Of a DNA stretch of 64,000 bases, positions 27,335-36,118 are shown one piece after another. A model generated the notes under the pieces. It was not told the DNA's origin. It was given only the letters and a program-made list of their open reading frames with translations, and ran no database searches. Positions within the stretch are counted from its first letter, which is position 1, and each line of letters opens with the position of its first letter. A program made the translations under genes and the position numbers. This DNA is from Bacillus pseudomycoides (lineage in GTDB: Bacteria > Bacillota > Bacilli > Bacillales > Bacillaceae_G), in the NCBI RefSeq assembly GCF_022811845.1, contig NZ_CP064267.1, positions 186,001 through 250,000 on the forward strand, given 5' to 3'.

Positions 27335-28028
27335 TAGAGGAGACGTTCCATTAGATGGAAATGGGGAGCCTATTCAGTTTAAAAAATATCAAGAATCCAG
27401 GGGATATTTGCTGGACAGGATAGGGGCCTATTGCTCTTATTGTGAAAGAAGCTTAGGTGGAAATGTGGCAGTTGAACATATGCAGCCTAAAAGCTTACAT
27501 GATGACTTAGCCTTAACGTGGGACAACTTTTTACTTGCTTGTGTAAATTGTAATTCTATCAAAGGTCATAACCCTATAAATCTAGAGGAATATCTATGGC
27601 CGGATAAAGATAACACACTATTAGCGTTTCACTATATGGAAGGTGGCTTAATAACGGTTTCTACCACCTTAACTCCAGAGGTAAAACAGCTAGCAGAAAG
27701 AAGTATAAAGTTAACAGGACTAGATCGTTATCCTAGCATGGATCCAAATACGAACCCAGAAAGAACAGATACACGTTGGAGGTATAGACGTACAGCATAT
27801 GAAAGGGCGATGCGTGCAAAGGAGAATCTAACGAGGTTTGATAATCCGCCAATGAGGGAACAGATAGTTGATACAGCAGTTGCTACAGGATTTTTCTCTG
27901 TTTGGATTTCAGTTTTTAGGCATGACGCGGACATGCTACTGAGGTTAATACATGCGTTTCCTGGAACGAGCAAGAATTGTTTTGATGAAACTGGCACTCC
28001 AGTCAATAGAGATGGTGGAAGGGTTTAA
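27321..28028 (+). CDS. HNH endonuclease, PtuB-like
   Basis: 235 residues from the ATG at 27321, which overlaps the upstream stop; an earlier GTG at 27312 is less likely. It begins MRPIDRGDVPLDGNG and carries YCSYCERSL, VAVEHMQPK, WDNFLLACVNCNSIKGHN and LWPDKDNTLLAFHY: two CxxC zinc knuckles around an HNH motif. This is the layout of the HNH nuclease of the Septu phage-defence system. Its ATPase partner appears deleted, so the gene is probably an orphan. The C-terminus (CFDETGTPVNRDGG) is intact. Confidence 0.8.
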   Translation: MRPIDRGDVPLDGNGEPIQFKKYQESRGYLLDRIGAYCSYCERSLGGNVAVEHMQPKSLHDDLALTWDNFLLACVNCNSIKGHNPINLEEYLWPDKDNTLLAFHYMEGGLITVSTTLTPEVKQLAERSIKLTGLDRYPSMDPNTNPERTDTRWRYRRTAYERAMRAKENLTRFDNPPMREQIVDTAVATGFFSVWISVFRHDADMLLRLIHAFPGTSKNCFDETGTPVNRDGGRV

Positions 28029-28308
28029 GATAAAAAATATAAGATTTTCATTCTATGATAGTAAATTAAAATTCTAATAGTGAGTATTTAAGGGACATAC
28101 AAAGTTGGTGATGAGTGTTTTCATGGTATGATGTATAGGTACCAATTTTTGAACAAGGATTTTTTGGAAAAATATATTGAAGCATTGATTGACAATTATC
28201 ATATAAAGGGAATCACCTTCATTTTATCGCTCAATTGAATTTAGAAGAATTACAGCGAACAAACAAGTTGAAAAATCAAAGTGGATTTATATTAATGGGG
28301 AGAATCGA
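28029..28308. other. Relic region with a possible DUF1963/YwqG-like fragment
   Basis: Short frames YKVGDECFHGMMYRYQFL and HLHFIAQLNLEELQRTNKL are visible in different frames. The second resembles the FlaQinLeEl strand of YwqG-like proteins. No intact gene. Confidence 0.35.
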
Positions 28309-28848
28309 ATGGGGAAATATTATATTTATGAATCAAAGGTAAAAGTAATCGGATTATTGTTTTTGATTTTGGCAATTGAAACGATGTTTCTTTTTATTGT
28401 TACGTACGCATTTCTATCTGAGGAGCCTAACATTATAATTGGGATTTTATTTGGAGTTTTTGCGTTAATTGTACTAATTGCTCTTTGGAAAGTTATTCAA
28501 AAAATTATTGCAAGAAAACCAGCCGTCATTTTAGAGCCGGAATATATTACAATTATTAACACCCCCAAATATCCTGTGAAAATTGCTTTGGAGGATGTTT
28601 ACGGTTTGTTACCTTATACAATCGGAGGACAAAGCTATTTAGGAATTGTGATGGAAGATGATATTGAAGAGCGCTATATAAACTCTATACCTTCAAAAGG
28701 ACAACGGCTGTATCGAGTGAATAAACGTTCTGGATTTATACCATTTAATTTTCATTTGAATTTATTGAAAATCGATGACGATTCATTACTTGAAAAGTTA
28801 GGAGAGTATGATATAAGCTTTTTAATTCCTGAAGATGAAGCGAAATAA
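28309..28848 (+). CDS. Two-TM membrane protein, STM3941-like
   Basis: 179 residues; ATG after GGGGAGAATCGA. Two membrane segments (about 13-35 and 42-63) lead to a cytoplasmic beta-rich domain (AVILEPEYITI, VKIALEDVYGLLPY, FIPFNFHLNLLK) similar to the PH-like domains of STM3941-type proteins. The family is often found next to toxins and immunity genes, but its function is not established. No operon partner is visible. Confidence 0.65.
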   Translation: MGKYYIYESKVKVIGLLFLILAIETMFLFIVTYAFLSEEPNIIIGILFGVFALIVLIALWKVIQKIIARKPAVILEPEYITIINTPKYPVKIALEDVYGLLPYTIGGQSYLGIVMEDDIEERYINSIPSKGQRLYRVNKRSGFIPFNFHLNLLKIDDDSLLEKLGEYDISFLIPEDEAK

Positions 28849-28899
28849 TATAACAGATGAATTGATTTAGGTATTAGGAAAAAACATCTCGATAAAATG

Positions 28900-28937
28900 A
28901 AAAGAACGCCTAATGTAAGAGTTCGGGCGTTCTTTTT
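28900..28937. terminator. Shared terminator between convergent genes
   Basis: AAAGAACGCC / GGGCGTTCTTT with a loop of about 14 and T/A tracts on both strands. It ends the membrane-protein transcript and the rap-phr operon. Confidence 0.88.
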
Positions 28938-28942
28938 GTTAA

Positions 28943-29320
28943 TTAAATTAAAGTTTCGCCATGTTCATACGCTGGTGCAGGGAAATCAGCGTGACTTTCT
29001 TGTTTACTTACACCTGTGTGACCATGTGTGTCAGCAGGAGAAACAGGTAAATCTGCATGACTTTCTTGTACTGCTGGTGGTCGTCCGTGGTCATAAGCAG
29101 GTGCGGGCGTATCGCCTCCATTATCGGCAGGTGACCAAGTATCACCTATATTATAAGATGGAGACCAACCTTCTCCATGTGTATGTTCAGGTGCACCACC
29201 AGTATGCCCATCACTATACGCTAAATCTGGTCTTTGTGGTGCGGGTGTGTCACCCTCAGCCATTGCTAAGAAACCAAATGCTGTAACCGATAATAGTAGT
29301 ACTGCTTTAAGTCTTTTCAT
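28943..29320 (-). CDS. phr: Phr-type signalling peptide precursor with repeated pro-peptide units
   Basis: 125 residues. Its ATG overlaps the rap stop as TAATG, the standard coupling in rap-phr cassettes. A signal peptide (MKRLKAVLLLSVTAFGFLAMA) is followed by degenerate units with the core (A/S)PA(Y/D)xHG: PAYDHGRPP, SPADTHGHTG and the C-terminal APAYEHGETLI, with QESHADLP and QESHADFP as spacers. Ordinary Phr precursors are 40-80 residues with one peptide at the C-terminus. Here several peptides could be released. YEHGETLI is the best candidate for the main signal, by its C-terminal position; which forms are active is inference. Confidence 0.75.
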   Translation of the reverse strand: MKRLKAVLLLSVTAFGFLAMAEGDTPAPQRPDLAYSDGHTGGAPEHTHGEGWSPSYNIGDTWSPADNGGDTPAPAYDHGRPPAVQESHADLPVSPADTHGHTGVSKQESHADFPAPAYEHGETLI

Positions 29321-30414
29321 TACACTAACGCCCCTTTTTCTTCATATTTTTTTCTTGCTTCATTACTCATGTGAAAATACTTACTTGCTTTCTTCTCGTT
29401 CTTTTCCTTATAAAACATAGTTGCTAATATTTCAGTGTATTCTTGTACGCAACGTGTTAAGTTTTCTACTTCGAAGTAGGAAATTCCTTCTAAAACAACA
29501 CTTTCCAACGTTAGAGAATCAGAACCATTATTCATTTCCTTTAGGATATTAAAGCGGTGCACGTATTCCCTATTTTCTATCTTAGTACAAGCTGTAAGCC
29601 CTTTTTCAATTAGTGTATCAGCCTTGTTGTGTTCGCCCGATTTATAATGTTCCCTAGCCTGTAAGAACATAGCTTTATAATGTTTTGGAAGATGTTCTGT
29701 AACTTCTGATAAATGACGGATAGCTAAATCTGAAAGGTTTTGATTTGCGTATAACCAGCCTAAATTATTTCTAATACGTAACAGTAGTTCCGTGTTATTA
29801 ATCTTTTTAACAATATCAATAGCTTTATTTAAGTGTTCTTCTGCTTGTTCAAATTGTCTTATCTGTATACATGCTAAGCCTAGGACGTTCTCGCATAAAG
29901 CAATGTTAATGTCATAGCAGTTAGTTTTACTGAAAAAGTCTTTTGCTTTACTAGCATGTGAAATAGATGGTAGAGGTTTATAAGTTTGGTAATAGAAAGA
30001 TGCCAGCTTATAATTAAATTCTGCTTTTTCTAATTCGGCAGGTACATACATTAATAGTTTTTCGGCTTTCTCAAAATGTTCCCCAGCTTCATTGTATTCT
30101 GCAAGAATTGTGCTGTGAATTGCTTTGAAAAAATGATAATAATAGGATATAAAGTTGTTATCCGGTATATCAAAGGAGTTAATTTCATTAAAGCTATCTT
30201 TTGTAATGTTAAACCCATCTGTCAGCGCTTTATATCTAAAATCTAATAATGAATAATATAATAATAAATTTTCGTCTTCTTTTATAATAGAAAGTTTGTC
30301 CTCGATTTCTTGTTTTAAGTTTGTTGCCTGTATATTTTGATGTCGTAGTATAGTTTGATACCAGTCATTTAGCAGTTTTGTAACCTGTTCATTCCCCTTC
30401 ATTTGAACGTTCAT
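29320..30414 (-). CDS. rap: Rap family phosphatase (tetratricopeptide regulator)
   Basis: 364 residues from the ATG at 30414, which follows AGGAGAGGAGAT; a longer open frame upstream has no start signals. The start (VTKLLNDWYQTILRH ... LLLYYSLLDFRYKAL) is the Rap three-helix bundle, followed by TPR repeats (AGEHFEKAEKLL, FEQAEEHLNKAIDIV, LGWLYANQNLSDLAIRHL). Rap proteins dephosphorylate Spo0F or block response regulators and are shut off by the cognate Phr peptide after import. Plasmid rap genes in the B. cereus group modulate sporulation and conjugation. The phr gene overlaps its stop codon. Confidence 0.87.
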   Translation of the reverse strand: MNVQMKGNEQVTKLLNDWYQTILRHQNIQATNLKQEIEDKLSIIKEDENLLLYYSLLDFRYKALTDGFNITKDSFNEINSFDIPDNNFISYYYHFFKAIHSTILAEYNEAGEHFEKAEKLLMYVPAELEKAEFNYKLASFYYQTYKPLPSISHASKAKDFFSKTNCYDINIALCENVLGLACIQIRQFEQAEEHLNKAIDIVKKINNTELLLRIRNNLGWLYANQNLSDLAIRHLSEVTEHLPKHYKAMFLQAREHYKSGEHNKADTLIEKGLTACTKIENREYVHRFNILKEMNNGSDSLTLESVVLEGISYFEVENLTRCVQEYTEILATMFYKEKNEKKASKYFHMSNEARKKYEEKGALV

Positions 30415-30859
30415 GAAATCTCCTCTCCTTTTTCGAATATTCTTATAATAGATGATAGCAAGAATAGAATATATTGGAAATGGTTTTTTATATTTCTCAA
30501 CATTTGTAAAAAAAATCATTTCTGTGAGTGGACATTGCGTATGTTAGCGAATAACCGTTTAGTGTAATGTGGCAAGGTTATTGCTCCTTGTCTTTTTTGT
30601 GTTTCAGTGCCGTAAGTCCATTTAAAAATCACCTTGCATGTAGGCTCGTCTTATATTGTTAGCAATCTAAGAGTAGTTTGTATCTTCATAACGAAAAAAA
30701 CGTACCTTTTCCTGTGAATTCCTACAAAAAAAATAACGTTTTTTTATTGAATATGTATAAAAATCTTAGTTTTTCAATTTCATCTCTACATACTTAAAGT
30801 AGCAACTTCTTGTTTTGGAAATCTTTCAATAGACCGTTATTAAAGAAAGGGGATATTAC
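30415..30859. other. Divergent intergenic region
   Basis: It should carry the rap promoter (leftward) and the promoter of the S1 gene (rightward). A small hairpin CAAGG...CCTTG with T6 lies near 30570-30597. No coding frame beyond the upstream extension of rap. Confidence 0.45.
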
Positions 30860-31729
30860 ATGGATGCTAAAACTTTTGAAAAGCTTCAGACATTACGTAG
30901 ATATAAAGAGCCGATACCAGCAGTACTGCGGACAGTAAAGCGTACTGATAAGGATAATCCTGATACTGAATATGCAGAGTTTGCACTTGAGAGTGGGAAA
31001 ATTATAGGGATTTGTAAAAAAGAGGATTTTTCAGATCATGCGTTTAAAAGTATTACCCAGTTTACAGGTCATATCTTTCCTATCATCATTACACAAATGT
31101 CTGATGAAAAAGAAATAAATAAAGTACAAGTTTCTGTAAAAGAGGCGAACCATAGAGCTGCTGATTCGTTTATTCGTGAATTAATCGAGTTAGAAGAACA
31201 TGATAAACTGCAGGAACCAACCTATGAAGCAGAGGTTACTGGCTATAATATGAACGCACAAGTACCAACGATTTTCTTACGTATCAATGGAGCAGAGTGC
31301 TTCATGAAATTGCATGAATTAAATTATGGGAGAGTTTATAAAAATGCGATAGAACGCTATGCACAAATTGGAGAGCGTGTTCCCGTTAAAGTGCTGCAAT
31401 TCAATCCGCAGCAGCGTCTCATTCATGTTTCGAGAAAAGCGGCGGTGGAAAATCCATATCAGCTCTTAGCAGATTTATCGGAAGGTGACACAATCGTGGG
31501 GCGTGTCGCAAATGTAGATCCAAGATTCGGCGTTTTCGTAGAACTAGACCAAGGCTGCACCATTAAAGGAATTGTCCCTAAAAATATAGAACAGCCAATC
31601 CTAGGTGACGTAGTTAGTTTGAGAATTGTTAACGTAGATATTGAAAAGGAGAGAGGGTCGGGCGTTATCTTTAAATTCCCATTTGGGCGTAAGAAAGTTA
31701 ACGATCCAACGGCCTTTTTATTTTCCTAA
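30860..31729 (+). CDS. S1-domain RNA-binding protein
   Basis: 289 residues; ATG after AAAGAAAGGGGATATTAC. Residues 30-100 and 120-200 form beta-rich domains; the last is a clear S1 fold (GDTIVGRVANVDPRFGVFVE ... IKGIVPKNIE, residues 208-255), and the middle one looks S1-like. It is coupled to the next gene by TAATG, so the two proteins are made together. S1 domains bind single-stranded RNA. The pairing with a winged-helix protein suggests plasmid replication or copy control, but this is inference. Confidence 0.7.
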   Translation: MDAKTFEKLQTLRRYKEPIPAVLRTVKRTDKDNPDTEYAEFALESGKIIGICKKEDFSDHAFKSITQFTGHIFPIIITQMSDEKEINKVQVSVKEANHRAADSFIRELIELEEHDKLQEPTYEAEVTGYNMNAQVPTIFLRINGAECFMKLHELNYGRVYKNAIERYAQIGERVPVKVLQFNPQQRLIHVSRKAAVENPYQLLADLSEGDTIVGRVANVDPRFGVFVELDQGCTIKGIVPKNIEQPILGDVVSLRIVNVDIEKERGSGVIFKFPFGRKKVNDPTAFLFS

Positions 31730-32694
31730 TGAATCCTCCTCAAGTAGCTGTACAAGGAAATGGCAGGGCTATTCAATATTGGCTGAATAGGGACAATACG
31801 TTATCGCTTTGGGATGATCCATCCTTAAAAGGAGGGCCCATCCTACCAAATAAGTTCAAACCACTTACTGACTTAAGGAGTATTTATGACCGATTAAACT
31901 CTGGATTTATTAACGAAAAAGATAATTTAATTCTAAAATTAATTTGGGATAGTTTGGCGATTACGGAAGCGCAAATTAAAAATTTTGTGGAATCCAAAAT
32001 AAGTCGCACGCAAGTATCGGAATCTCTAAAAAAATTAGTCCTATCTGGATTTGTGAGCCGCTGGGAAGTACGTTCGGAATTATTCCCAGACCAACCGAAA
32101 ACGTCTGCACCTATCACCTTAAATACGGCAGGTCACTTAATGATGTGGGTTTACCATAATCGGAATACGAATTATTCTTTAAAGCCTGAACAATGGATGA
32201 AATTAGGGGTTACAGGAGTACAGCGATTTGTTTCATTAAATCAAATCAAATATGAATTCGCGGTTGGTCAAAGGTTATTAAGTAGTTTGCATTGGTATCC
32301 GAAGTTGAAAGCAAATACCAAAGGGTACAATCCAATCGCTGTTGGAACAGTAAAGACACCAGTTGGCGAGCAAAATTTTATATTTGAACGTGTACAACAA
32401 GGACAACGATACGTAAAGCATATTAAGGCACGATTAAATATTTGGGAAGAACAGATAGGATCTGATGGCCTATTACATTTTGAAAATATCAATACAATCC
32501 CTGGAATTTTTATATTATCTATATCAAATCTTGCTTTAGCAGAACATGTCCGAAAAGAGCTTATGTTAGATTTACGTAGAATTCCCATCATGCTTTTAAT
32601 CGATGAGTGTATGCAAAATGAAGGGTTTGCTAAAGCGTTCTATATTGCAACGCCAAACGGCATACAACAAGCACCTTTACCATTTTTAAAATAA
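31729..32694 (+). CDS. Winged-helix protein, replication-relaxation-like
   Basis: 321 residues, start overlapping the previous stop (TAATG). Residues 60-115 form a helix-turn-helix with wing (LILKLIWDSLAITEAQIKNF ... SESLKKLVLSGFVSRWEV), as in the replication-relaxation family found on Gram-positive plasmids and ICEs. The rest is a mixed alpha/beta domain (FAVGQRLLSSLHWYP, FIFERVQQGQRYVKHIKARL, IPIMLLIDECM) that could be nuclease-like. No catalytic motif is certain. Probably a plasmid maintenance or transfer regulator. Confidence 0.55.
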   Translation: MNPPQVAVQGNGRAIQYWLNRDNTLSLWDDPSLKGGPILPNKFKPLTDLRSIYDRLNSGFINEKDNLILKLIWDSLAITEAQIKNFVESKISRTQVSESLKKLVLSGFVSRWEVRSELFPDQPKTSAPITLNTAGHLMMWVYHNRNTNYSLKPEQWMKLGVTGVQRFVSLNQIKYEFAVGQRLLSSLHWYPKLKANTKGYNPIAVGTVKTPVGEQNFIFERVQQGQRYVKHIKARLNIWEEQIGSDGLLHFENINTIPGIFILSISNLALAEHVRKELMLDLRRIPIMLLIDECMQNEGFAKAFYIATPNGIQQAPLPFLK

Positions 32695-32850
32695 GATGAG
32701 CTGCATCTGATAACTATGCCAGAGCAGCTTTTCGTATTTTTACTTTTGCACTTGTATACTATGGTGAACTTAAAAAGAGTATAAAAGCGAAAGTAGTTAA
32801 ATAGAATGTTTTTATGTATCGTAGTGCTCCTAAATTCCTTACCATTTAAA

Positions 32851-33453
32851 TTACTGTTTCAGACAGAGTAAATCAATGAGTTTGAGTTGTTCGTAAACAT
32901 TGATTTTTGAATCAATCATAGAGCGAAGTTCATAACCTTCCAATAAACTGATTAGCATGTTGGCCATTATACTAACATCAATATCAGTACGGATTTGCCC
33001 TAACTCTTGGCCTCTACGAATGATTTGTGACAAAAAGTCCACCCACTCATGATACTGTTTCATTAACCAATCCTGAATAAATTGATTTTTTCGAGACAGA
33101 ACGATAATTTGATAATATACAGATGACCATAATGATCGTTCAGCTCCTCCTGTACCCATGTGCACTTGATGCATCAAGTGCTTTAATACCAATGGAACAT
33201 TGCATGTTTCACTCGATAGTTTTTTACAAGTCTCTTCTACAATATGAATATATTCTCGGTCCAACCGAGTCTGTATAATCTCATGTAGCAGGTCTTCTTT
33301 GCTCTTAAAATGAACATAGAACGAACCTTTTGTTCTTCCAGTCCTTTTCATAATGTCATCAATACTTATTGCATCATAGCCATTATTTGTGAGAAGTTGA
33401 AACGCAGAGTTTATAATTTTCTTTTTTGTTTCTTCACCTGTAGTGTACTTCAT
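32851..33453 (-). CDS. TetR/AcrR family transcriptional regulator
   Basis: 200 residues. The N-terminal helix-turn-helix is typical: KIINSAFQLLTNNGYDAIS, IDDIMKRTGRTKGSFYVHFK, SKEDLLHEII. The C-terminal ligand domain fits the TetR_C families seen next to efflux and detoxification genes. A dyad ACTGACCGGTTAGT lies 180 bp upstream at 33635, before the next gene on the plus strand, and is a plausible operator for both divergent transcripts. Confidence 0.9.
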   Translation of the reverse strand: MKYTTGEETKKKIINSAFQLLTNNGYDAISIDDIMKRTGRTKGSFYVHFKSKEDLLHEIIQTRLDREYIHIVEETCKKLSSETCNVPLVLKHLMHQVHMGTGGAERSLWSSVYYQIIVLSRKNQFIQDWLMKQYHEWVDFLSQIIRRGQELGQIRTDIDVSIMANMLISLLEGYELRSMIDSKINVYEQLKLIDLLCLKQ

Positions 33454-33634
33454 ATAAATTACCTCCTATTTGATTATCGAATAGTTTAACAAAATGAACG
33501 AGAGTTTGTGAATTTTGCTTATCATTAAGGTGGGGGTGACATGAAAAAATAGAGCTAAAAAACAAAATTTTTTTGTAAAAAATTTGAAATCACGGTGTTG
33601 ACTTAGCAGATAATTCTGTTTATTATAAAAATGT

Positions 33635-33648
33635 ACTGACCGGTTAGT
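33635..33648. promoter_or_regulatory. Candidate TetR operator
   Basis: ACTGACCGGTTAGT is a near-perfect palindrome (one mismatch per arm) between the divergent tetR and the peptidoglycan-binding gene. ACCGGT-centred dyads are common TetR-family operators. Confidence 0.55.
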
Positions 33649-33734
33649 ATTATTTTATCGATTTTTATCCTATATACCTTCATTCAAGGTTCACAAAGTT
33701 TTTGCGAATATATATTGAAAAAGGAGAGGATGAA

Positions 33735-34241
33735 ATGGTAAAAAAATTGAGGGTGTTTGTAGTCGCTTTCTTATTGTCTAGTGTAGTACTACTTGGGTTT
33801 AATAATCAAGCGGATGCAGCTCAAACTTCTCCACGTACACTTAAACTAACATCTCCATACATGAGAGGTGATGATGTTGAATTCGCACAAAGGCTATTAA
33901 AAACCAATATTGATGGAATTTATGGACCGGCAACAACCTCTATAGTAAAACAATTTCAAGTCAGTCGAGGATTACCAGCTGATGGAATTGTAGGTTATAA
34001 CACATGGAGTGAATTGCTAAAATATAATGGACTACGTACATTAAAATTACAGTCTCCATATATGACAGGCAATGATGTAAAACAAGTTCAATCCCTCTTA
34101 CATTTACCAGTAGATGGTGTTTATGGACCCAAAACAGCTACTGCTGTAAAAAATGTTCAAAGTTTAAACGGCTGGCCAGCTGATGGGGTTGTAGGGTTAG
34201 ATACTTGGTATTTGCTGGAACTTATTTCGAAATATGATTAA
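33735..34241 (+). CDS. Secreted peptidoglycan-binding protein with two PG_binding_1 repeats
   Basis: 168 residues from the ATG at 33735 (AAGGAGAGG 8 bases before); an earlier TTG at 33702 is not needed. A signal peptide (VKKLRVFVVAFLLSSVVLLG, cleavage after ADAA) precedes two tandem repeats of about 70 residues: RTLKLTSPYMRGDDVEFAQR ... IDGIYGPATTSIVKQFQ and RTLKLQSPYMTGNDVKQVQS ... VDGVYGPKTATAVKNVQ. Both carry the DGIxGPxT motif that binds wall peptides. There is no catalytic domain, so it may be a wall-anchoring or partner protein of a lytic enzyme. Possibly under the neighbouring TetR. Confidence 0.87.
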   Translation: MVKKLRVFVVAFLLSSVVLLGFNNQADAAQTSPRTLKLTSPYMRGDDVEFAQRLLKTNIDGIYGPATTSIVKQFQVSRGLPADGIVGYNTWSELLKYNGLRTLKLQSPYMTGNDVKQVQSLLHLPVDGVYGPKTATAVKNVQSLNGWPADGVVGLDTWYLLELISKYD

Positions 34242-34457
34242 GTTTTTCTGAAAGAAGCAATAGCTAAAACTTATTTATTGGATATTTTTAAAAAAGTATT
34301 GGCTATTAACATAAAGTAGTAGAATGAAAACACCTTTTTATTATCAAAATCAAACCTCACAAACGATCTTTTTTCATTTTGACAAATTTAATAACACTAT
34401 CTTAGAACCGGGAAAAGATATATTTTATCTAAAAATCAATTATGAATATCCATACAT

Positions 34458-34602
34458 GTCACTTTACTCATAAGTTTGCCGCAGTTGGAAGCATAAACTT
34501 GCCAGAAATCGCTTATTTTAGAAGATATTTAACTAATTGTCCAAAGAAAGTGGAAGCGTAACTTTGCCGTGAGTTAATTATTAACCCATAAGCTTGCTAT
34601 GT
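34458..34602 (+). repeat. Repeat block A: CATAAGTTTGCCG-type motifs
   Basis: Four variants of (G/C)CATAA(G/A)(T/C)TTGCC occur at ACTCATAAGTTTGCCG, GGAAGCATAAACTTGCC, GGAAGCGTAACTTTGCC and CCCATAAGCTTGC. The spacing pattern is shared with block B (36256-36405), which is homologous over its length. Several 14-20 bp sites per end are typical of Tn7/Mu-like transposon ends, where a TnsB-type transposase binds. No such transposase is in the window. Confidence 0.6.
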
Positions 34603-34670
34603 GTTTTATTAATACAGCTTTGGGATAATGTTTGGTCAAATTGATACTAATAATCTTGATAAATGAGCAA

Positions 34671-34721
34671 AAATTAAGAGCATGTTTTGAAAAAAGATTG
34701 ATCAAAACACGCTCTTAATTT
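34671..34721. terminator. Strong bidirectional hairpin
   Basis: AAATTAAGAGC (AT) GTTTTGA pairs with TCAAAAC (AC) GCTCTTAATTT. T/A tracts flank both sides. Confidence 0.75.
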
Positions 34722-34842
34722 ATTTAATTGAATCATTCTTTTATAAAAAAGTCTGATTATTTCTGTGAACCTTCTTCCATTAAAGCGCCCTATTCTGGAA
34801 TAAGTTTGACATTCAAGATAAAAATGATCATGGGAACCTAAT

Positions 34843-35724
34843 CTAGTTACCTCTTACAAATTCCTTTATAGCGGATGCAACTTTTTTAGGCTGTTCTTCG
34901 GCAGAAAAATGCCCACAGTTTTCGATTATCCCTGCTTTGATATTTTGTAAACCGTTTTCTCTAAATCCTTTCATATATGTTTCAATATCTATGTGTTCAT
35001 CTTCTCCGCGCAGGTAGAGAATCGGGATCAAAACGATTTCATCTTTCGACGCGAGATTATCTTTTTGATCCTGATCAAAATATCTATAAAAATCAAATCC
35101 TGCTTTCAAGGCTTCTGGACGGGTGTAAGTATTGGTATATGATTTTCTAAGAGCACTACTCATCTTCTTACCTTTTCCTGCAAGGACATCATAAAAGTAG
35201 GAAAAATATAGAGATTCATTACCTGCAACAAGTTGTTCAGGTATTTCAGGTATAGAATGAAAAGCAAAATGCCAGATGTAAGGATTGCTTTTCACCATAT
35301 CCTAAGGATCAACTCCTGGGATGACGACATTCGTAATGACCGCGCGTGCAACCCTATTTGGAAAGCTCTTCAAAAAGGCATAAGTTATTTGTCCACCAAC
35401 ATCACATCCGACTAAGGTGACATCGGTTAAATTCATAGCATCCATAACGCCTCGAACATATCTTGCTATATTCCGGTTGCTGTATGACTGTAGCGGGATT
35501 TCCGAGTCTCCAATACCAGGTAAGTCGATGGCTACTACATGATAGTCCTCAGATAGGACTGTCATAACGGTTTCAAATTCTAACCAACATGCCGGCCAAC
35601 CATGAATAAAAAAGATTGTTGGCTTTGACTCTGAACCTGCTTCGACTACATGGATAGGTATCTCTTTAACAATAACCTTCCTGTGTGTGAAGAATGGTTT
35701 TGTACCTTTTTCTGTATTCGCCAT
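34843..35724 (-). pseudogene. Alpha/beta hydrolase (epoxide hydrolase-like) with an amber stop
   Basis: A single 293-residue frame is split by TAG at 35302-35304 (GVDP*DMVKSNPYIWHFAFH). Relatives have Trp there (GxDPW), so TGG mutated to TAG. Other motifs are intact: IFFIHGWPACWLEFE (oxyanion hole), nucleophile region VGCDVGGQ (Asp), RGEDEH (acid) and ENCGHFSAEEQP (catalytic His). The Asp nucleophile points to an epoxide hydrolase or dehalogenase-type enzyme rather than an esterase. Confidence 0.87.
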
Positions 35725-35838
35725 TTTGGCTCACTCCTTATAAGTATCTTGACCCATTTAATTTGTTTGAAATTACTACATTATCTATTATACAGACCAC
35801 CCCTGACAAGGAGTGTCAGTTGAACTATATAAAATAAG

Positions 35839-36040
35839 TGAATGCCCCCTCCTTAACACTCTTACGAGTCGTTTGAAGAAGGGGCTTCCTGTTTCATAGA
35901 GCGTTGCTGCTTGAGAACCCAAGCAGTCTTACATACTCTCCACAGGCGTCGTTTATACTGTTTGGACACAACCTTGTCCTACAGTTTCATTCTTCAGTCG
36001 TTCTCACAAGTAATCGCTCTAATCCTTTCTGCAAAATGTT
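35839..36040 (-). ncRNA. Orphan omega RNA copy
   Basis: Same RNA as at 9700-9945 but with a better stem: CTGCTTG ... CAAGCAG is perfect here. Bases past the right end (TTATTTTATATAG, read on the minus strand) differ from those at the first copy, so the guide would differ. No intact tnpB is next to it. Transcription is unproven. Confidence 0.55.
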
Positions 36041-36118
36041 AAGACTTGCATTATAATCTCTGTCTAACACTGTTCCACACTTTGTACAAATATGTGTCCG
36101 AATCGAAAGTGATTTTTT
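35839..36118 (-). mobile_element. IS605-type relic: tnpB 3' end plus right-end RNA
   Basis: The reverse complement matches bases 9660-9945 of the first element almost exactly, from KKSLSIRTHICTKCG of the TnpB zinc ribbon to the right end ...CATTCAC. Identity stops at about 36118 on one side and at 35839 on the other. Only 43 codons of tnpB survive (stop at 35987-35989), but the whole RNA region is kept. Confidence 0.88.

Larger units (their letters stand above)
34242..34842. other. Intergenic region with transposon-end-like repeats
   Basis: Contains repeat block A (34458-34602) and a strong terminator (34671-34721), and an inverted repeat AATAGC...GGCTATT near 34268-34312. No coding frame. 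Confidence 0.5.

Noticed and set aside
28897..29286. Plus-strand 129-residue reading frame opposite phr
   Set aside because: It mirrors the repetitive phr gene, lacks a ribosome binding site and has a His/Gln-rich composition expected from the antisense of phr.
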